Notes: generated from the letters alone by a model not told the origin. A stretch of 64,000 bases of DNA from Nocardioides iriomotensis (GCF_004168035.1 NZ_SDPU01000012.1:109791-173790); one strand, 5' to 3'. Positions 17,662-28,657 are shown, counted from the stretch's first letter. Translations and numbers: made by a program.

Positions 17662-18666
17662 TCAGCCGCGTGCCTTCTCGGCGGCGCGGATGTCCCGGCG
17701 CAGCTCGGGCGGCAGCGCGAAGATCAGCGACTCCTCGGCGGAGTGCACGGCCTGCGCGTCGGGGTAGCCCCGCTCGGCGAGCCAGGCCAGCACGCCCTCG
17801 ACGAGGTCCTCCGGCACCGAGGCACCGGAGGTGACCGAGACGTTGTCCACGCCGTCGAGCCAGGCCTCGTCGATCTCGGTGGCGTCGTCGACGCGGTACG
17901 CCGCCTTCGCGCCGGCCTCGAGCGCCACCTCGACGAGGCGCACGGAGTTGGAGGAGTTGCCGGAGCCCACGACGATGACCAGGTCGGCCGCGCGGGAGAT
18001 CTCCTTGACGGCGATCTGGCGGTTCTGGGTGGCGTAGCAGATGTCGTCCGACGGCGGGTCGAGCAGCTGCGGGAACCGCTCGCGGATCGCCGCGACGATC
18101 GTCATCGTCTCGTCGACCGACAGCGTGGTCTGCGACAGCCAGGAGACCTTGGCCGGGTCGCGCACCTCGATGTCCGCGACGTCCTCGGGGGTCTGCACGA
18201 GCTGGATGTGGTCGGGGGCCTCGCCGGCCGTGCCCTCGACCTCCTCGTGGCCCGCGTGGCCGATGAGCAGGATGTCGTAGTCCTCACCGGCGAACCGGCG
18301 GGCCTCGTGGTGCACCTTGGTGACCAGCGGGCAGGTGGCGTCGATGGTCTTCAGCGAGCGTTGCTCGGCCTGCTGGTGGACCAGCGGGCTCACGCCGTGG
18401 GCGGAGAAGACGACGGTCGCGCCCTCGGGGACCTCGTCGAGCTCCTCGACGAAGACGGCCCCGCGCGACTCGAGGTTCGCCACGACGTGCTTGTTGTGCA
18501 CGATCTGCTTGCGGACGTAGACGGGGGCGCCGTACAGGTCCAGGGCCTTCTCGACCGTGATCACGGCCCGGTCGACGCCCGCGCAGTAGCCGCGCGGCGC
18601 CGCGAGGAGCACCGAGCGCGCGGCGTCGGCGTCCAGGACGGGCGGGATCCCCAGGTCGGTGCTCAT
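17662..18666 (-). CDS. ispH: 4-hydroxy-3-methylbut-2-enyl diphosphate reductase
   Basis: 334 aa, last enzyme of the MEP isoprenoid pathway, producing IPP and DMAPP. Three Fe-S cysteines are visible in '[11 protein letters not shown]', '[11 protein letters not shown]' and '[11 protein letters not shown]'; '[10 protein letters not shown]' is the substrate-binding loop. I chose ATG at 18666 because TACGAT lies 6 nt upstream (leaderless). Divergent from xseA, as in other actinobacteria. Confidence 0.95.
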   Translation of the reverse strand: MSTDLGIPPVLDADAARSVLLAAPRGYCAGVDRAVITVEKALDLYGAPVYVRKQIVHNKHVVANLESRGAVFVEELDEVPEGATVVFSAHGVSPLVHQQAEQRSLKTIDATCPLVTKVHHEARRFAGEDYDILLIGHAGHEEVEGTAGEAPDHIQLVQTPEDVADIEVRDPAKVSWLSQTTLSVDETMTIVAAIRERFPQLLDPPSDDICYATQNRQIAVKEISRAADLVIVVGSGNSSNSVRLVEVALEAGAKAAYRVDDATEIDEAWLDGVDNVSVTSGASVPEDLVEGVLAWLAERGYPDAQAVHSAEESLIFALPPELRRDIRAAEKARG

Positions 18667-18672
18667 CCGACC

Positions 18673-18678
18673 ATCGTA
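18673..18678 (-). promoter_or_regulatory. -10 box of ispH (leaderless)
   Basis: TACGAT on the minus strand, 6 nt from the ATG at 18666. Confidence 0.5.
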
Positions 18679-18732
18679 GGTGGTGGGCCTTAGGGTGCTC
18701 CCGACGACCGCGACCACTGCGACGGAGGGCAC

Positions 18733-19992
18733 ATGGGGCTGGAGACCACCTCCGAGAGCCCCGCGCCCGTCCGCCAGATCGCCAACGCGATCGCCCAGTG
18801 GATCGACCGGCTCGGCACGGTCTGGGTCGAGGGCCAGGTCGCCCAGATGAGCCGCCGCCAGGGCATGAACACCGTGTTCCTGACGCTGCGCGACCCGGTG
18901 GCCGACGTCTCGGTGCCGGTGACCTGCTCCCGGCAGCTGTTCGACTCGCTCAACCCACCGCTCGTCGAGGGCGCACGCGTGGTGGTGCACGCCAAGCCGT
19001 CCTACTACGCCAACCGCGGCACGCTGTCGCTGCGCGCCAACGACATCCGCATGGTGGGTCTCGGCGAGCTGCTCGCACGCATCGAGCGACGCCGCCAGCT
19101 GCTCGCCGCCGAGGGGCTGTTCGCGCAGGAGCGCAAGCGCCCGTTGCCGTTCCTCCCCCGCTGCGTCGGGCTGATCACCGGCGGCGGTTCGGCCGCGGAG
19201 CGCGACGTGCTGGAGGTCGCGCGCAGGCGCTGGCCGGCGGTGCAGTTCCGGGTCGTGCACACGGCCGTGCAGGGAACCCAGGCGGCCGGCGAGGTGATGC
19301 AGGCGCTCGGCCGCCTCGACCGCGACGACGAGGTCGACGTGATCGTGATCGCGCGGGGTGGCGGGTCGGTCGAGGACCTGCTGCCGTTCTCCGACGAGGG
19401 CCTGCTGCGGGCGGTGTTCGCGGCCCGCACCCCGGTGGTGTCGGCGATCGGCCACGAGCCCGACTCGCCGCTGCTCGACCTGGTCGCCGACCGGCGCGCG
19501 GCCACCCCCACCGACGCCGCCAAGACCGTCGTGCCCGACGTGGCCGAGGAGACCGACCGCATCCAGCACGCGCGGGTCCGCCTGCGCCACGTGCTCACCG
19601 CCTGGGTCGCGCGCGAGCAGCACGCCCTCGACACCCTGCGGGCGCGGCCCGCGCTCGCCGACCCCGCGAGCGGGCTGGCCGACCGGCTCGACGAGGTGCA
19701 CCTGCTGCGCGACCGGGTCCGGCGCTCGCTGCGGCACCGGATCGAGCGGGCCGACGACGACCTCGAGCACCGGCTGGCCCGGGTGCGGGCGCTGTCGCCG
19801 CTGGCCACGCTGAGCCGCGGGTACGCCGTCGTGCAGGACGCCGACGGCCACGTCGTGACCTCCCCCGCGCAGACCGCGGCGGGAGCGGCCCTGACGATCC
19901 GGGTGGCCGACGGCCGCATCGGCGCCGAGGTCACCGACACCCACCACGAACCCACCGACCCACCCGACGCGACCCGAGGAGCATCCCGATGA
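18733..19992 (+). CDS. xseA: Exodeoxyribonuclease VII large subunit
   Basis: 419 aa. N-terminal OB-fold nucleic-acid domain (about 10-115, '[12 protein letters not shown]'), then the catalytic core with '[19 protein letters not shown]' and '[21 protein letters not shown]', a coiled coil, and the C-terminal '[10 protein letters not shown]' segment. Bidirectional single-strand exonuclease with XseB. A GGAGGGCAC ribosome site precedes the ATG. The stop overlaps the xseB start (ATGA), indicating translational coupling. Confidence 0.95.
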   Translation: MGLETTSESPAPVRQIANAIAQWIDRLGTVWVEGQVAQMSRRQGMNTVFLTLRDPVADVSVPVTCSRQLFDSLNPPLVEGARVVVHAKPSYYANRGTLSLRANDIRMVGLGELLARIERRRQLLAAEGLFAQERKRPLPFLPRCVGLITGGGSAAERDVLEVARRRWPAVQFRVVHTAVQGTQAAGEVMQALGRLDRDDEVDVIVIARGGGSVEDLLPFSDEGLLRAVFAARTPVVSAIGHEPDSPLLDLVADRRAATPTDAAKTVVPDVAEETDRIQHARVRLRHVLTAWVAREQHALDTLRARPALADPASGLADRLDEVHLLRDRVRRSLRHRIERADDDLEHRLARVRALSPLATLSRGYAVVQDADGHVVTSPAQTAAGAALTIRVADGRIGAEVTDTHHEPTDPPDATRGASR

Positions 19993-20243
19993 GCAAGGCC
20001 GAGCCGACGGCGGAGCAGCTGCCGGACCTGTCCTACGAGGAGGCCCGCGAGGAGCTCGTCGAGGTGGTCCGCACGCTGGAGTCGGGCGGCGGCACCCTGG
20101 AGGAGTCGCTCGCTCTCTGGGAGCGCGGCGAGCAGCTGGCCCGGGTCTGCCAGTCCTGGCTCGACGGCGCCCGCCGGCGTCTCGACGCCGCGATGGCGGT
20201 CGACGCCCCCGACGAGGACGACGACGCGGACGCGGACGAGTAG
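19989..20243 (+). CDS. xseB: Exodeoxyribonuclease VII small subunit
   Basis: 84 aa, the usual size. The conserved '[21 protein letters not shown]' helix and '[15 protein letters not shown]' helix form the coiled-coil hairpin that binds XseA. The tail is acidic (D/E run). The start overlaps the xseA stop by 4 nt. Confidence 0.95.
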   Translation: MSKAEPTAEQLPDLSYEEAREELVEVVRTLESGGGTLEESLALWERGEQLARVCQSWLDGARRRLDAAMAVDAPDEDDDADADE

Positions 20244-20244
20244 G

Positions 20245-20775
20245 TCAGCGCAGCCGCGCGGCGAAGTCCGCGAGGGCTTCCTCCGGCACCTCGTGACCGA
20301 CGACGAGCGTCGTCGTCTCCCCCGTCCCCAGGACCAGCGCGAGGTCGCCGCCGCTGTCGCTGAACGTCGACCAGGCGCGGCCGTCGACGTCGACCGGGTC
20401 GCCCTCGACCGCGTCCGGGTCGACGTGCTGCTCGACCATCGCGTCGACGGAGGAGGCCGACTGCTCGAGGCCCACGTAGCGGCCCTCGCCGGTGAGCAGC
20501 CCGAGGTGCCACGACGCGTTCTCGCCCGGGACGTAACGGGCCGACGTCGCCCGCCAGCCCTCCGGCAGGGTGTCCGGTGAGAGCACGTCGAAGCGGGCCT
20601 GCTCGCGCGCGTACTCCGCGGACTGCGCGTAGTCGACCGTCCGCACCGGGCTCGGCGGGTCGTTGCGGTTGAGGTCGCGGAACAGCACGAAGCCGATCAC
20701 CACGACGACCAGGACGACCATCGCGCCGACCATGCCGGCGGCGGAGCGCTGGTAGCGGCCGGCCTGCTCACTCAT
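20245..20775 (-). CDS. DUF4245 membrane-anchored protein
   Basis: 176 aa. One N-terminal membrane helix (about 15-33) followed by an extracytoplasmic domain that matches the DUF4245 pattern ('VLSPDTLPEGWRATSARY', 'AWSTFSDSGGDLALV'). Placement between xseB and glpX is conserved in actinobacteria (Rv1100-like). Function unknown. GAGAGGA lies upstream of the ATG. It is tail-to-tail with xseB, one base apart. Confidence 0.85.
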   Translation of the reverse strand: MSEQAGRYQRSAAGMVGAMVVLVVVVIGFVLFRDLNRNDPPSPVRTVDYAQSAEYAREQARFDVLSPDTLPEGWRATSARYVPGENASWHLGLLTGEGRYVGLEQSASSVDAMVEQHVDPDAVEGDPVDVDGRAWSTFSDSGGDLALVLGTGETTTLVVGHEVPEEALADFAARLR

Positions 20776-20804
20776 GGTGCGATCCTCTCAGGGGGCCGGG
20801 GGCC

Positions 20805-20810
20805 TAGGCT
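20805..20810 (+). promoter_or_regulatory. -10 box of the ArsB/SLC13-type permease (leaderless)
   Basis: TAGGCT, 6 nt before the GTG at 20817. Confidence 0.55.
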
Positions 20811-20816
20811 TCGCCG

Positions 20817-22094
20817 GTGCCCGCACCGCTCGTCGAGACGGCCGCCGTCGTCGCCCTCGTCGCGATGCTTGCGGTCGCCTTCGCCCACCCCCCGGAGTGG
20901 GTCGAGGCGACGGTCGGGGCCTCGGCCGCGGCGGTCCTGCTCGCGCTCGGAGCGGTCGACCTCGACGTGGCCCGGGCGCAGGTGCTCGAGCTGCTGCCGG
21001 TCGTCGGGTTCCTGATGGCGATCCTGGTGGTCGCGTCGCTGTGCGCGGCCGAGGGCGTCTTCGCGGCGGTCGGGTCGCTCGTCGCCGCGCGGGCCCGCGG
21101 CCGACCGGTGCGGACGCTGACGATCACCTTCGTCACGGCGGCCGCGGTGACGGCGGCGCTGAGCCTCGACGCGACCGTCGTGCTGCTCACCCCCGTCGTC
21201 GTGGCGGCGGCGGGGTCGGCGCTGGTCGAGGCGCGGCCGTCGACGTACGCCTGCGTCCGGCTCGCCAACAGCGCCTCGTTGCTGCTGCCGGTCTCCAACC
21301 TCACCAACCTGCTCGCGCTGCCGTACCTGGACCTCGACTTCCACGCCTTCGCGGTGCTGATGGCACCGGTGTGGCTGGTGGTGCTGGCCGTGGAGTACGT
21401 CGGGCACCGGCTGTTCTTCCGCCGCGAGCTCGCCGTGCCGCCGCACCCCTCGTCGACGGTCGAGCCCCGGCCGCTGCCGGCCGTCCCGGTCGCCTACGTC
21501 GCCGCGATGCTCGTCGGGTTCGGGGTCGCCTCGCCCCTGGGCATCGAGCCGTTCTGGGTGGCCGCGGCGACGGCGCTGCTGCTGGCGGTCCACGCGCTGC
21601 GGCGCCGCCAGGTGCGGGTGCGGGAGGTGCTGCACGCGACGCACGCGTCGTTCGCGGTCTTCGTCCTGGGGCTCGGCGTGGTGGTCGCGGCGCTCGCGGA
21701 CGGCGGCCTCGCCGACGTCGTACGGCGTGCGCTGCCGCACGACGCCACGCTGCCCTCGCTGCTGCTGGTGGCCCTCGTCGCGACCGTCCTGGCCAACGTC
21801 GTCAACAACCTCCCGGCCACGCTGCTGCTCGTCCCGCTGGTGGCCCCGCTCGGCACGGTGGCGGTGCTCGCCGCGCTGGTCGGGCTCAACGTCGGGTCGG
21901 GGCTCACCTACCCCGGCTCGCTCGCGAACCTGCTGTGGCGGCGGAGCCTGGTGCGGCACGGCGGGCCGGGCTCGCCGCGGCCGTCGGCGCGGACGTTCCA
22001 CGCGCTCTCGTTCGCCGTCACGCCTCCCGCGCTGGTGCTCGGCGTGGTCGTGCTGTGGGCGTGGGGCGGGGCCTGGAGCGGCTTGGTCTCGTGA
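20817..22094 (+). CDS. SLC13/ArsB-type ion permease
   Basis: 425 aa, about 11-12 membrane helices in two inverted halves. 'NSASLLLPVSNLTNLLAL' in the first half and 'NVVNNLPATLLLVPL' in the second resemble the paired Asn-rich re-entrant loops of the ArsB/NhaD/CitM superfamily. The substrate could be arsenite, a dicarboxylate or a cation. No arsR or arsC lies nearby, so I do not call it arsenical resistance. It starts leaderless at GTG 20817. Confidence 0.8.
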   Translation: MPAPLVETAAVVALVAMLAVAFAHPPEWVEATVGASAAAVLLALGAVDLDVARAQVLELLPVVGFLMAILVVASLCAAEGVFAAVGSLVAARARGRPVRTLTITFVTAAAVTAALSLDATVVLLTPVVVAAAGSALVEARPSTYACVRLANSASLLLPVSNLTNLLALPYLDLDFHAFAVLMAPVWLVVLAVEYVGHRLFFRRELAVPPHPSSTVEPRPLPAVPVAYVAAMLVGFGVASPLGIEPFWVAAATALLLAVHALRRRQVRVREVLHATHASFAVFVLGLGVVVAALADGGLADVVRRALPHDATLPSLLLVALVATVLANVVNNLPATLLLVPLVAPLGTVAVLAALVGLNVGSGLTYPGSLANLLWRRSLVRHGGPGSPRPSARTFHALSFAVTPPALVLGVVVLWAWGGAWSGLVS

Positions 22095-22108
22095 GGCCGT
22101 TCTCGGGC

Positions 22109-22114
22109 TAGAGT
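22109..22114 (+). promoter_or_regulatory. -10 box of glpX (leaderless)
   Basis: TAGAGT, 7 nt before the ATG at 22122. Confidence 0.6.
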
Positions 22115-22121
22115 TCGGGGC

Positions 22122-23153
22122 ATGACCGACGAGTCGCCGCAGCTGTCGCCCAGCCTGTCCGCGGCCCACGTGGCCCCCGACCGGAACCTCGCGCTCGAGC
22201 TCGTGCGCGTCACGGAAGCCGCCGCGATGGCGGCCGGCCGGTGGGTCGGCCGCGGCGACAAGAACGGCGCCGACGGCGTCGCGGTCAACGCGATGCGCGC
22301 CCTCATCTCGACGGTCGGGATGCGCGGCGTGGTGGTGATCGGCGAGGGCGAGAAGGACAACGCCCCGATGCTCTTCAACGGCGAGGAGGTCGGCGACGGC
22401 ACCGGCCCCGACTGCGACGTCGCGGTCGACCCGATCGACGGCACCACCCTGACCGCCAAGGGCATGGCCAACGCGATCGCCGTCATGGCGGTCGCACCCC
22501 GCGGCTCGATGTACGACCCGTCGGCCGTGTTCTACATGGAGAAGCTCGTCACCGGTCCCGAGGCCGCCGACGTCGTCGACATCCGCTACCCCGTCGCCGA
22601 GAACATCCACCAGGTCGCCAAGGCCAAGGGCTCCGCGCCGGAGGACGTCACCGTCGTGCTGCTCGACCGGCCGCGCCACGAGGGCCTGGTCGAGGAGATC
22701 CGGCACACCGGCGCCCGGATCAAGTTCATCGTCGACGGCGACGTCGCCGGCGCGATCATGGCCGCCCGCCAGGGCACCGGCATCGACCTGCTGCTCGGCG
22801 TCGGCGGCACCCCCGAGGGCATCATCGCCGCCTGCGCGATGAAGTGCCTCGACGGCGTCATCCAGGGCCGGCTCTGGCCCCGCGACGACGAGGAGCGGCA
22901 GAGGGCGATCGACGCCGGCCACGACCTCGACCGCGTCCTGCTCACCGACGACCTGGTCACCAGCGACGACGTGTTCTTCGTGTCGACCGGCATCACCGAC
23001 GGCGAGCTCATGGAGGGCGTGCGCTACCGCGCCGGTGGCGCGAGCACCCACTCGCTGGTGATGCGCTCGCGCAGCGGCACGATCCGGTCCATCCGGTCCG
23101 AGCACAAGCTCCGCAAGCTCAAGTCGTACGCCGCCGTCGACTACGAGCACTGA
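22122..23153 (+). CDS. glpX: Fructose-1,6-bisphosphatase, class II
   Basis: 343 aa, the normal length. Li+-sensitive phosphatase signature 'DPIDGTT' at 103-109 and '[13 protein letters not shown]' at 72-84 supply metal ligands. It catalyses the irreversible gluconeogenic step; GlpX is the main enzyme in actinobacteria. It is followed 13 nt later by a PfkB kinase, probably cotranscribed. Backbone equivalent of Rv1099c. Confidence 0.95.
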   Translation: MTDESPQLSPSLSAAHVAPDRNLALELVRVTEAAAMAAGRWVGRGDKNGADGVAVNAMRALISTVGMRGVVVIGEGEKDNAPMLFNGEEVGDGTGPDCDVAVDPIDGTTLTAKGMANAIAVMAVAPRGSMYDPSAVFYMEKLVTGPEAADVVDIRYPVAENIHQVAKAKGSAPEDVTVVLLDRPRHEGLVEEIRHTGARIKFIVDGDVAGAIMAARQGTGIDLLLGVGGTPEGIIAACAMKCLDGVIQGRLWPRDDEERQRAIDAGHDLDRVLLTDDLVTSDDVFFVSTGITDGELMEGVRYRAGGASTHSLVMRSRSGTIRSIRSEHKLRKLKSYAAVDYEH

Positions 23154-23166
23154 GGAGCGAGCTCGC

Positions 23167-24081
23167 GTGTCCGGACCCTTTCCGTTCGTCGTGGCCGGTG
23201 AGGCCCTCGTCGACGTGGTCATCCCGGTCGAGGGCGAGCAGGTCGACGCGCCCGGCGGCTCGCCGCTGAACGTCGCGGTCGGCCTGTCCCGCCTCGGCCT
23301 CGAGACCGTGCTGGTGACCCAGCTCGGCGACGACGAGTACGGCCACCTCGTCCGCAAGCACGTCGAGGACAGCGGGGTCGCGCTCGACGAGGGCAGCTGG
23401 ATCCCGGGCCACCGCACGAGCTCGGCGACGGCGCACCTCGACGCCGCCCACGCGGCGACGTACGACTTCGACCTGGCCTGGACCCTCGGCCCGCGCACCC
23501 TGCCCGGCGGCGCCTGCGGCCTCCACGTCGGCTCGATCGGCGCCTCGCTGCGCCCGGGCCGCGACGCGGTGGTCGACCTGCTCGACCAGGCGGTGTCGGC
23601 CGGGCTGTTCGTCAGCTTCGACCCCAACGCCCGCCCGGCGTTCCTGCCGGAGACGGCGCAGGCCTGGCAGGACATGACCGAGGTCGCCGCGCACGCCGAC
23701 CTGGTCAAGATGAGCGACGAGGACGTGCACGCGTTCGCCCCCGGCAGCACCCCGGCCGACGTGGCGGCCCACCTGCTCGGCGCGGGACGCACCAGGCTGG
23801 TCGTGGTGACCGAGGGCGGGGGCGGGGCCCGGGCGTTCAGCCGCACCGGCTCGGTCGCGGTGCCCTCCGAGCCCGTCGACGTCGTCGACACCGTCGGGGC
23901 GGGCGACTCCTTCATGGGCGCGCTCATCGCCGTGACACTCGAGTGGGGGCTCGACCTCGACGACGACCGGCTGACCGCCCTGCTCCGGGCGGCGCACGGC
24001 GTCGCGGGCATCACCTGCTCGCGCCGCGGCGCTAACCCGCCGACGCGTCAGGAACTGCCTGCAGGCTGGCCCGCCGGCTGA
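23167..24081 (+). CDS. PfkB-family carbohydrate kinase (fructokinase-like)
   Basis: 304 aa, ribokinase fold. PfkB signature 1 'GGSPLNVAVGLSRLG' is near residue 36 and signature 2 'DTVGAGDSFMGAL' with the catalytic Asp near residue 247. The GTG start follows GAGGAG, which overlaps the glpX stop, so it is probably translated from the glpX mRNA. The substrate is probably fructose or a related sugar. Its last 50 nt overlap the convergent hydrolase gene. Confidence 0.88.
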   Translation: MSGPFPFVVAGEALVDVVIPVEGEQVDAPGGSPLNVAVGLSRLGLETVLVTQLGDDEYGHLVRKHVEDSGVALDEGSWIPGHRTSSATAHLDAAHAATYDFDLAWTLGPRTLPGGACGLHVGSIGASLRPGRDAVVDLLDQAVSAGLFVSFDPNARPAFLPETAQAWQDMTEVAAHADLVKMSDEDVHAFAPGSTPADVAAHLLGAGRTRLVVVTEGGGGARAFSRTGSVAVPSEPVDVVDTVGAGDSFMGALIAVTLEWGLDLDDDRLTALLRAAHGVAGITCSRRGANPPTRQELPAGWPAG

Positions 24082-24883
24082 GCTCGCCGTCCCTCTGCGC
24101 GCGGGCGGCGGCGAGCGCGTCACCGACCAGGTCGAGCACGCCCGGGTCGAACGCCATCCCGAGGTGGCTGGTGCGCACCTCGACGGTGCGGGCCTGCGGG
24201 TCGAGGCAGCTGCGCCAGTCGACGATGCCGTCGCGCCGGGAGAAGACCGACGTGAACGGCGTGCCCGCCACCAGAGGTGCGCGCGCCTCGTCCCAGCTCA
24301 GCCGCGCGCACTCACCGGACGTGCAGTCGGCCCCCATCAGGCCGCCCAGCCCGACCCGCTGCAGCCGCACCAGGACGGCCAGGTCGAGCAGCAGCAGGGA
24401 GTGTGCGGCTCCCGGCGCCAGCAACGGACTGCCGAGCGTGACGATGCCCTCGATGAGGTCGGGCCGGCGCGCGGCGAGGCCGCGCGCGAGCAGGCCACCG
24501 AGGCTGTGGCCCACGATCGAGACCGGGCGGCCGCGCTTGGTCGCGATCTCCTCGACGCGCCGCTCCAGCGCCTCGGTGGCGTCGCGGGTGCAGCCGACGT
24601 TGGCGTGGATGGCCGAGCGGTACGTGCGGTGCCCCCGCCGCCGCAGGTGCCGCGCCATCAGGCTGAGGCTCCCGTCGCCGGCCATGAACCCCGGCACTAG
24701 CACCACCGGCGCCTGGCCGGGCTGCGGGCTGCGGGCGGCGTACGGCGTGTCGTGGCGGGCCAGCCGGTCGCGGGTGGAGCGGCCGACGAAGCGGGCCGCC
24801 TCGGTCACCGCGCTCCCCTCGCGGGCGATGGCGCGCAGCCCGCGCGGGCCGGCGAAGCCTGGCGGGCACAGAAAGGCGGCCAT
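24032..24883 (-). CDS. Alpha/beta-hydrolase, lipase/esterase-like
   Basis: 283 aa from ATG 24883; a GTG at 24913 would add 10 residues and cross a palindrome. 'VVLVPGFMAGDGSL' is the oxyanion region and 'GHSLGGLLARG' the nucleophile elbow; the catalytic His probably lies in 'TSHLGMAF'. A conserved Cys pair (CTSGEC) occurs mid-protein. Resembles actinobacterial triacylglycerol lipase/esterase proteins. Substrate unknown. Overlaps the convergent PfkB gene by 50 nt. Confidence 0.8.
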   Translation of the reverse strand: MAAFLCPPGFAGPRGLRAIAREGSAVTEAARFVGRSTRDRLARHDTPYAARSPQPGQAPVVLVPGFMAGDGSLSLMARHLRRRGHRTYRSAIHANVGCTRDATEALERRVEEIATKRGRPVSIVGHSLGGLLARGLAARRPDLIEGIVTLGSPLLAPGAAHSLLLLDLAVLVRLQRVGLGGLMGADCTSGECARLSWDEARAPLVAGTPFTSVFSRRDGIVDWRSCLDPQARTVEVRTSHLGMAFDPGVLDLVGDALAAARAQRDGELSRRASLQAVPDASAG

Positions 24884-24891
24884 CGGAGAAC

Positions 24892-24903
24892 TCACATATG
24901 TGA
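24892..24903. promoter_or_regulatory. 12-bp perfect palindrome upstream of the hydrolase
   Basis: TCACATATGTGA immediately upstream of the ATG at 24883, in an AT-richer divergent intergenic region. It could be an operator; no regulator gene is adjacent. Confidence 0.4.
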
Positions 24904-25010
24904 CGGTAACCACATTCGCCCCATGCGAAACATCTAACAGGCGTATCCGGGCCGATCCAGGCGGAGGGCAACACCCTCTCGGCCGCCGACCGGGTGTAAC
25001 TCCACGTCGA

Positions 25011-25016
25011 TAGAAT
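25011..25016 (+). promoter_or_regulatory. -10 box of the 25024 hydrolase (leaderless)
   Basis: TAGAAT, 7 nt before the ATG at 25024. Confidence 0.6.
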
Positions 25017-25023
25017 CGGGGCG

Positions 25024-25959
25024 ATGTCGACGGCCCCGCAGACCAGCCCCACGGATCCCTGCCCGTCCCCCGAGCGGTTCGTCACGCTGCGGACACCCCA
25101 GGGCGACCTCGAGCTGTGCTACCAGACCTTCGGCGACCCGGCCGACGAGACGGTCCTCCTCGTCATGGGACTTGGCGGTCCGATGACCTGGTGGGACGCG
25201 GCGTTCTGCCAGCGCCTCGCCGATCGCGGCTTCCACGTGGTCCGCTACGACAACCGCGACACCGGCCGCTCCAGCCGGGTCCAAGGGCGGGTGACCCTCC
25301 CCGGGATCGTCGGGTCGTTCCTCGGCCGATCCGGCCCGCCGCCGTACACCCTCGTCGACATGGCCGACGACGCCTTCGGCCTGCTCGACCACCTCGGCAG
25401 CGAGCGCGCGCACGTGGTCGGCATCTCGATGGGCGGCATGATCGCCCAGACCATGACGGTCGCCCGACCCGGGCGGGTCCGCTCGCTGACCTCGATCATG
25501 TCCACCACCGGCCGGCGCACGGTCGGCTGGCAGGACCCGCGCCTGCTGCCGATGTTGGTCGCCCGCCGCGCACACACCCGCGAGTCGTACGTCGCCGCAT
25601 CGGCCCGGCTGTGGAAGGTGATCGGCTCGCCGCTCTACCCCGACCGCGCCGAGGACGTCCAGGAGCGGGCCGGCGAGACCTGGGACCGGGGCGTGAGCGC
25701 CTCGGGCGTGGCGCGGCAGATGAAGGCCATCCTGTCCGCCCCCGACCGGACCCGCCCGCTCCGCGACCTCGACGTCCCGTCCCTGGTCATCCACGGCACG
25801 AGCGACAGGATGGTCCACGTCTCGGGCGGCCGGGCGACGTCCCAGGCGCTGCGAGGCTCCGAGCTGCTGCTCGTCCCGGGCATGGGCCACGACGTGCCCA
25901 AGGACCTGCACGTCACGTTCGTCGACGCGATCGAGCGCACGGCGCGCCGGGCGTCCTGA
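25024..25959 (+). CDS. Alpha/beta-fold hydrolase
   Basis: 311 aa. Nucleophile elbow 'GISMGGMIAQ', oxyanion region 'VMGLGGPMTWW', acid 'IHGTSDRMV' and catalytic His in 'GMGHDVP' make a complete triad. It resembles the actinobacterial family often annotated as haloperoxidase, epoxide hydrolase or TesD-like; the substrate cannot be read from sequence. Convergent with the WS/DGAT gene (10-nt gap). Confidence 0.86.
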   Translation: MSTAPQTSPTDPCPSPERFVTLRTPQGDLELCYQTFGDPADETVLLVMGLGGPMTWWDAAFCQRLADRGFHVVRYDNRDTGRSSRVQGRVTLPGIVGSFLGRSGPPPYTLVDMADDAFGLLDHLGSERAHVVGISMGGMIAQTMTVARPGRVRSLTSIMSTTGRRTVGWQDPRLLPMLVARRAHTRESYVAASARLWKVIGSPLYPDRAEDVQERAGETWDRGVSASGVARQMKAILSAPDRTRPLRDLDVPSLVIHGTSDRMVHVSGGRATSQALRGSELLLVPGMGHDVPKDLHVTFVDAIERTARRAS

Positions 25960-25969
25960 CCCCGGGTGG

Positions 25970-27427
25970 TCAGTCGGGCACCGACGCCACCAGCTCGTCC
26001 AGGGCGTCGGCGAGGTAGCCGACCATCTTCCACACGTCCGGCACCATCTCGCGGCAGGCGATGAAGCCGAAGTCGAGGTGGCCGTCGTAGGAGAACAGCG
26101 TGATGTTCAGACCGCCGGTCATGTCGGTGACGGCCGAGACCGGGTAGATCCCCTCGACCCGCGCGCCGGCGACGTACAGCGACCGCTGCGGGCCGGGCAC
26201 GTTGCTGACGAACAGGTTGAAGGGCACACCGGGCAGCGTCGCCAGGCGGAACAGAGCCCGCGCGGCGAGACCGGACAGCGCGGTCGGGATGGCCGTCGAC
26301 AGGTCCTGCAGCAAGGTCGCCGGGACCGCCTGGAAGTGCCGCTTGGCCTGCAGCATCGACCGGCGCATCGACTCCGCGCGCTCGACCGGGTCCGCGACGT
26401 CGGTCGGCAGCGCCGCGACCATGACCGAGACCTGGTTGCCGAGCTCGCCCCGCTGGTCCTTGGTGCGCACCGAGACGGGTACGGCGGCCACCAGCGGCGA
26501 CGTCGGCAGCGCGTCGTGGTCGAGCAGCCAGCGGCGCAGCGTGCCGGCGGTCAGCGCCATGACCACGTCGTTGACGGTCATCCCGTAGTGGTTGCGCACC
26601 CGCTTCACGTCCGCCAGCGGCACCGACCCGAAGGCGAACCGCCGGTGCGCGGTGATCGGCCCGTTCAGCGGCGTGCGCGGCGCGCGCAGGTCACGGGCGT
26701 CGAGGTCGGGCACGTGCTGGCCGAGCGCGCGGCCGACCATGCCCGCCGTGGTGCTGACCAGGCGGACGCCGGGCACGCCGGCGGCGCCGGGGAGCTGGTC
26801 GAGGTAGCTCAGCGACTTCGGCACGCTGCGCACCACCTCGAGCGGGTTCATCGCCAGCGAGCGAAGCCCCCGCCCGACCAGGTCGACCGTCGACGGCATC
26901 GGCCGCGGCACGAACGGCTCGGCCTCCGGCTCGACCTCGCGCGGCTCCGGCGTGAGGTCCATGATCGTCTCGATGATCTCGGAGCCGGAGACGCCGTCGA
27001 TCGCGGCGTGGTGGATCTTGGAGTAGAACGCCGCCTTGCCGTCCTCGAGGCCGGTGATGACGTAGCCCTCCCACAGCGGCCGCGACCGGTCGAGCTGGCG
27101 GGCGTGGATGCGTGCGACCTGCTCGCCGAGCTGCTCCCGGCTGCCCGGTGACGGCAGCGCGAGCTCGCGCAGGTGGAACTCCAGGTCGAAGTGCGGGTCG
27201 TCCACCCAGTACGGCCGGCCGAGGCCGAGCGGCACCTCGACCAGCCGCTGCCGCAGCGGCGCGGCGAGGTGCAGCCGCGGCTCCAGCAGGTCGCGGACGG
27301 TCTCGACGTTCCACACGCCGCCCGGCGCCGTGGCCGGGTCGACGACGATGAGGCTGCCCACGTGGCCGACGGTGGTGGGCGACTCGACGTTCAGGAACTG
27401 CGCGTCGAGCGACGAGAGCTGGCGCAT
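25970..27427 (-). CDS. Wax ester synthase / diacylglycerol acyltransferase (WS/DGAT)
   Basis: 485 aa. Catalytic HHxxxDG motif at 139-145 ('HHAAIDG'); also the family 'NDVVMALTAGTLRRWL' and 'NVPGPQ' segments. It transfers acyl-CoA to diacylglycerol or long-chain alcohols, making storage triacylglycerol or wax. The ATG follows GAGGAGGGGAGC. It lies downstream of the sugar ABC ATPase but is separated by a long terminator hairpin. Confidence 0.9.
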   Translation of the reverse strand: MRQLSSLDAQFLNVESPTTVGHVGSLIVVDPATAPGGVWNVETVRDLLEPRLHLAAPLRQRLVEVPLGLGRPYWVDDPHFDLEFHLRELALPSPGSREQLGEQVARIHARQLDRSRPLWEGYVITGLEDGKAAFYSKIHHAAIDGVSGSEIIETIMDLTPEPREVEPEAEPFVPRPMPSTVDLVGRGLRSLAMNPLEVVRSVPKSLSYLDQLPGAAGVPGVRLVSTTAGMVGRALGQHVPDLDARDLRAPRTPLNGPITAHRRFAFGSVPLADVKRVRNHYGMTVNDVVMALTAGTLRRWLLDHDALPTSPLVAAVPVSVRTKDQRGELGNQVSVMVAALPTDVADPVERAESMRRSMLQAKRHFQAVPATLLQDLSTAIPTALSGLAARALFRLATLPGVPFNLFVSNVPGPQRSLYVAGARVEGIYPVSAVTDMTGGLNITLFSYDGHLDFGFIACREMVPDVWKMVGYLADALDELVASVPD

Positions 27428-27459
27428 GCTCCCCTCCTCTGGGGTGGTCGCTGAGACGA

Positions 27460-27496
27460 CGACGCCCGGGCCCGGCGTGGCCGGGTCCGGGCGTCG
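27460..27496 (-). terminator. Strong hairpin after the sugar ABC ATPase
   Basis: 17-bp stem (one G.U pair) with a 3-nt loop, starting 12 nt beyond the ATPase stop and before the WS/DGAT start. A likely rho-independent-type terminator without a U tract. Confidence 0.65.
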
Positions 27497-27508
27497 AACG
27501 GTATCTGG

Positions 27509-28591
<1,083 letters not shown>

Positions 28592-28641
28592 GGGGTAGTG
28601 CTCCCTTCACCGGCAGGTACGTGCCGGACGATCCGTAGTGA

Positions 28642-28657
28642 AGTGACGGCGCTCACA
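28642..28657. promoter_or_regulatory. CRP/GlxR-like site upstream of the sugar ABC ATPase
   Basis: AGTGA-CGGCGC-TCACA: 9 of 10 consensus positions of TGTGA-N6-TCACA (palindromic apart from the first base). Located 51 nt upstream of the ATPase start, where an activator or repressor could act. Confidence 0.45.

Noticed and set aside
20817..22094. Arsenite efflux gene arsB
   Set aside because: The fold fits the superfamily, but there is no arsR, arsC or arsenic-specific neighbour, so I give only a general permease call.
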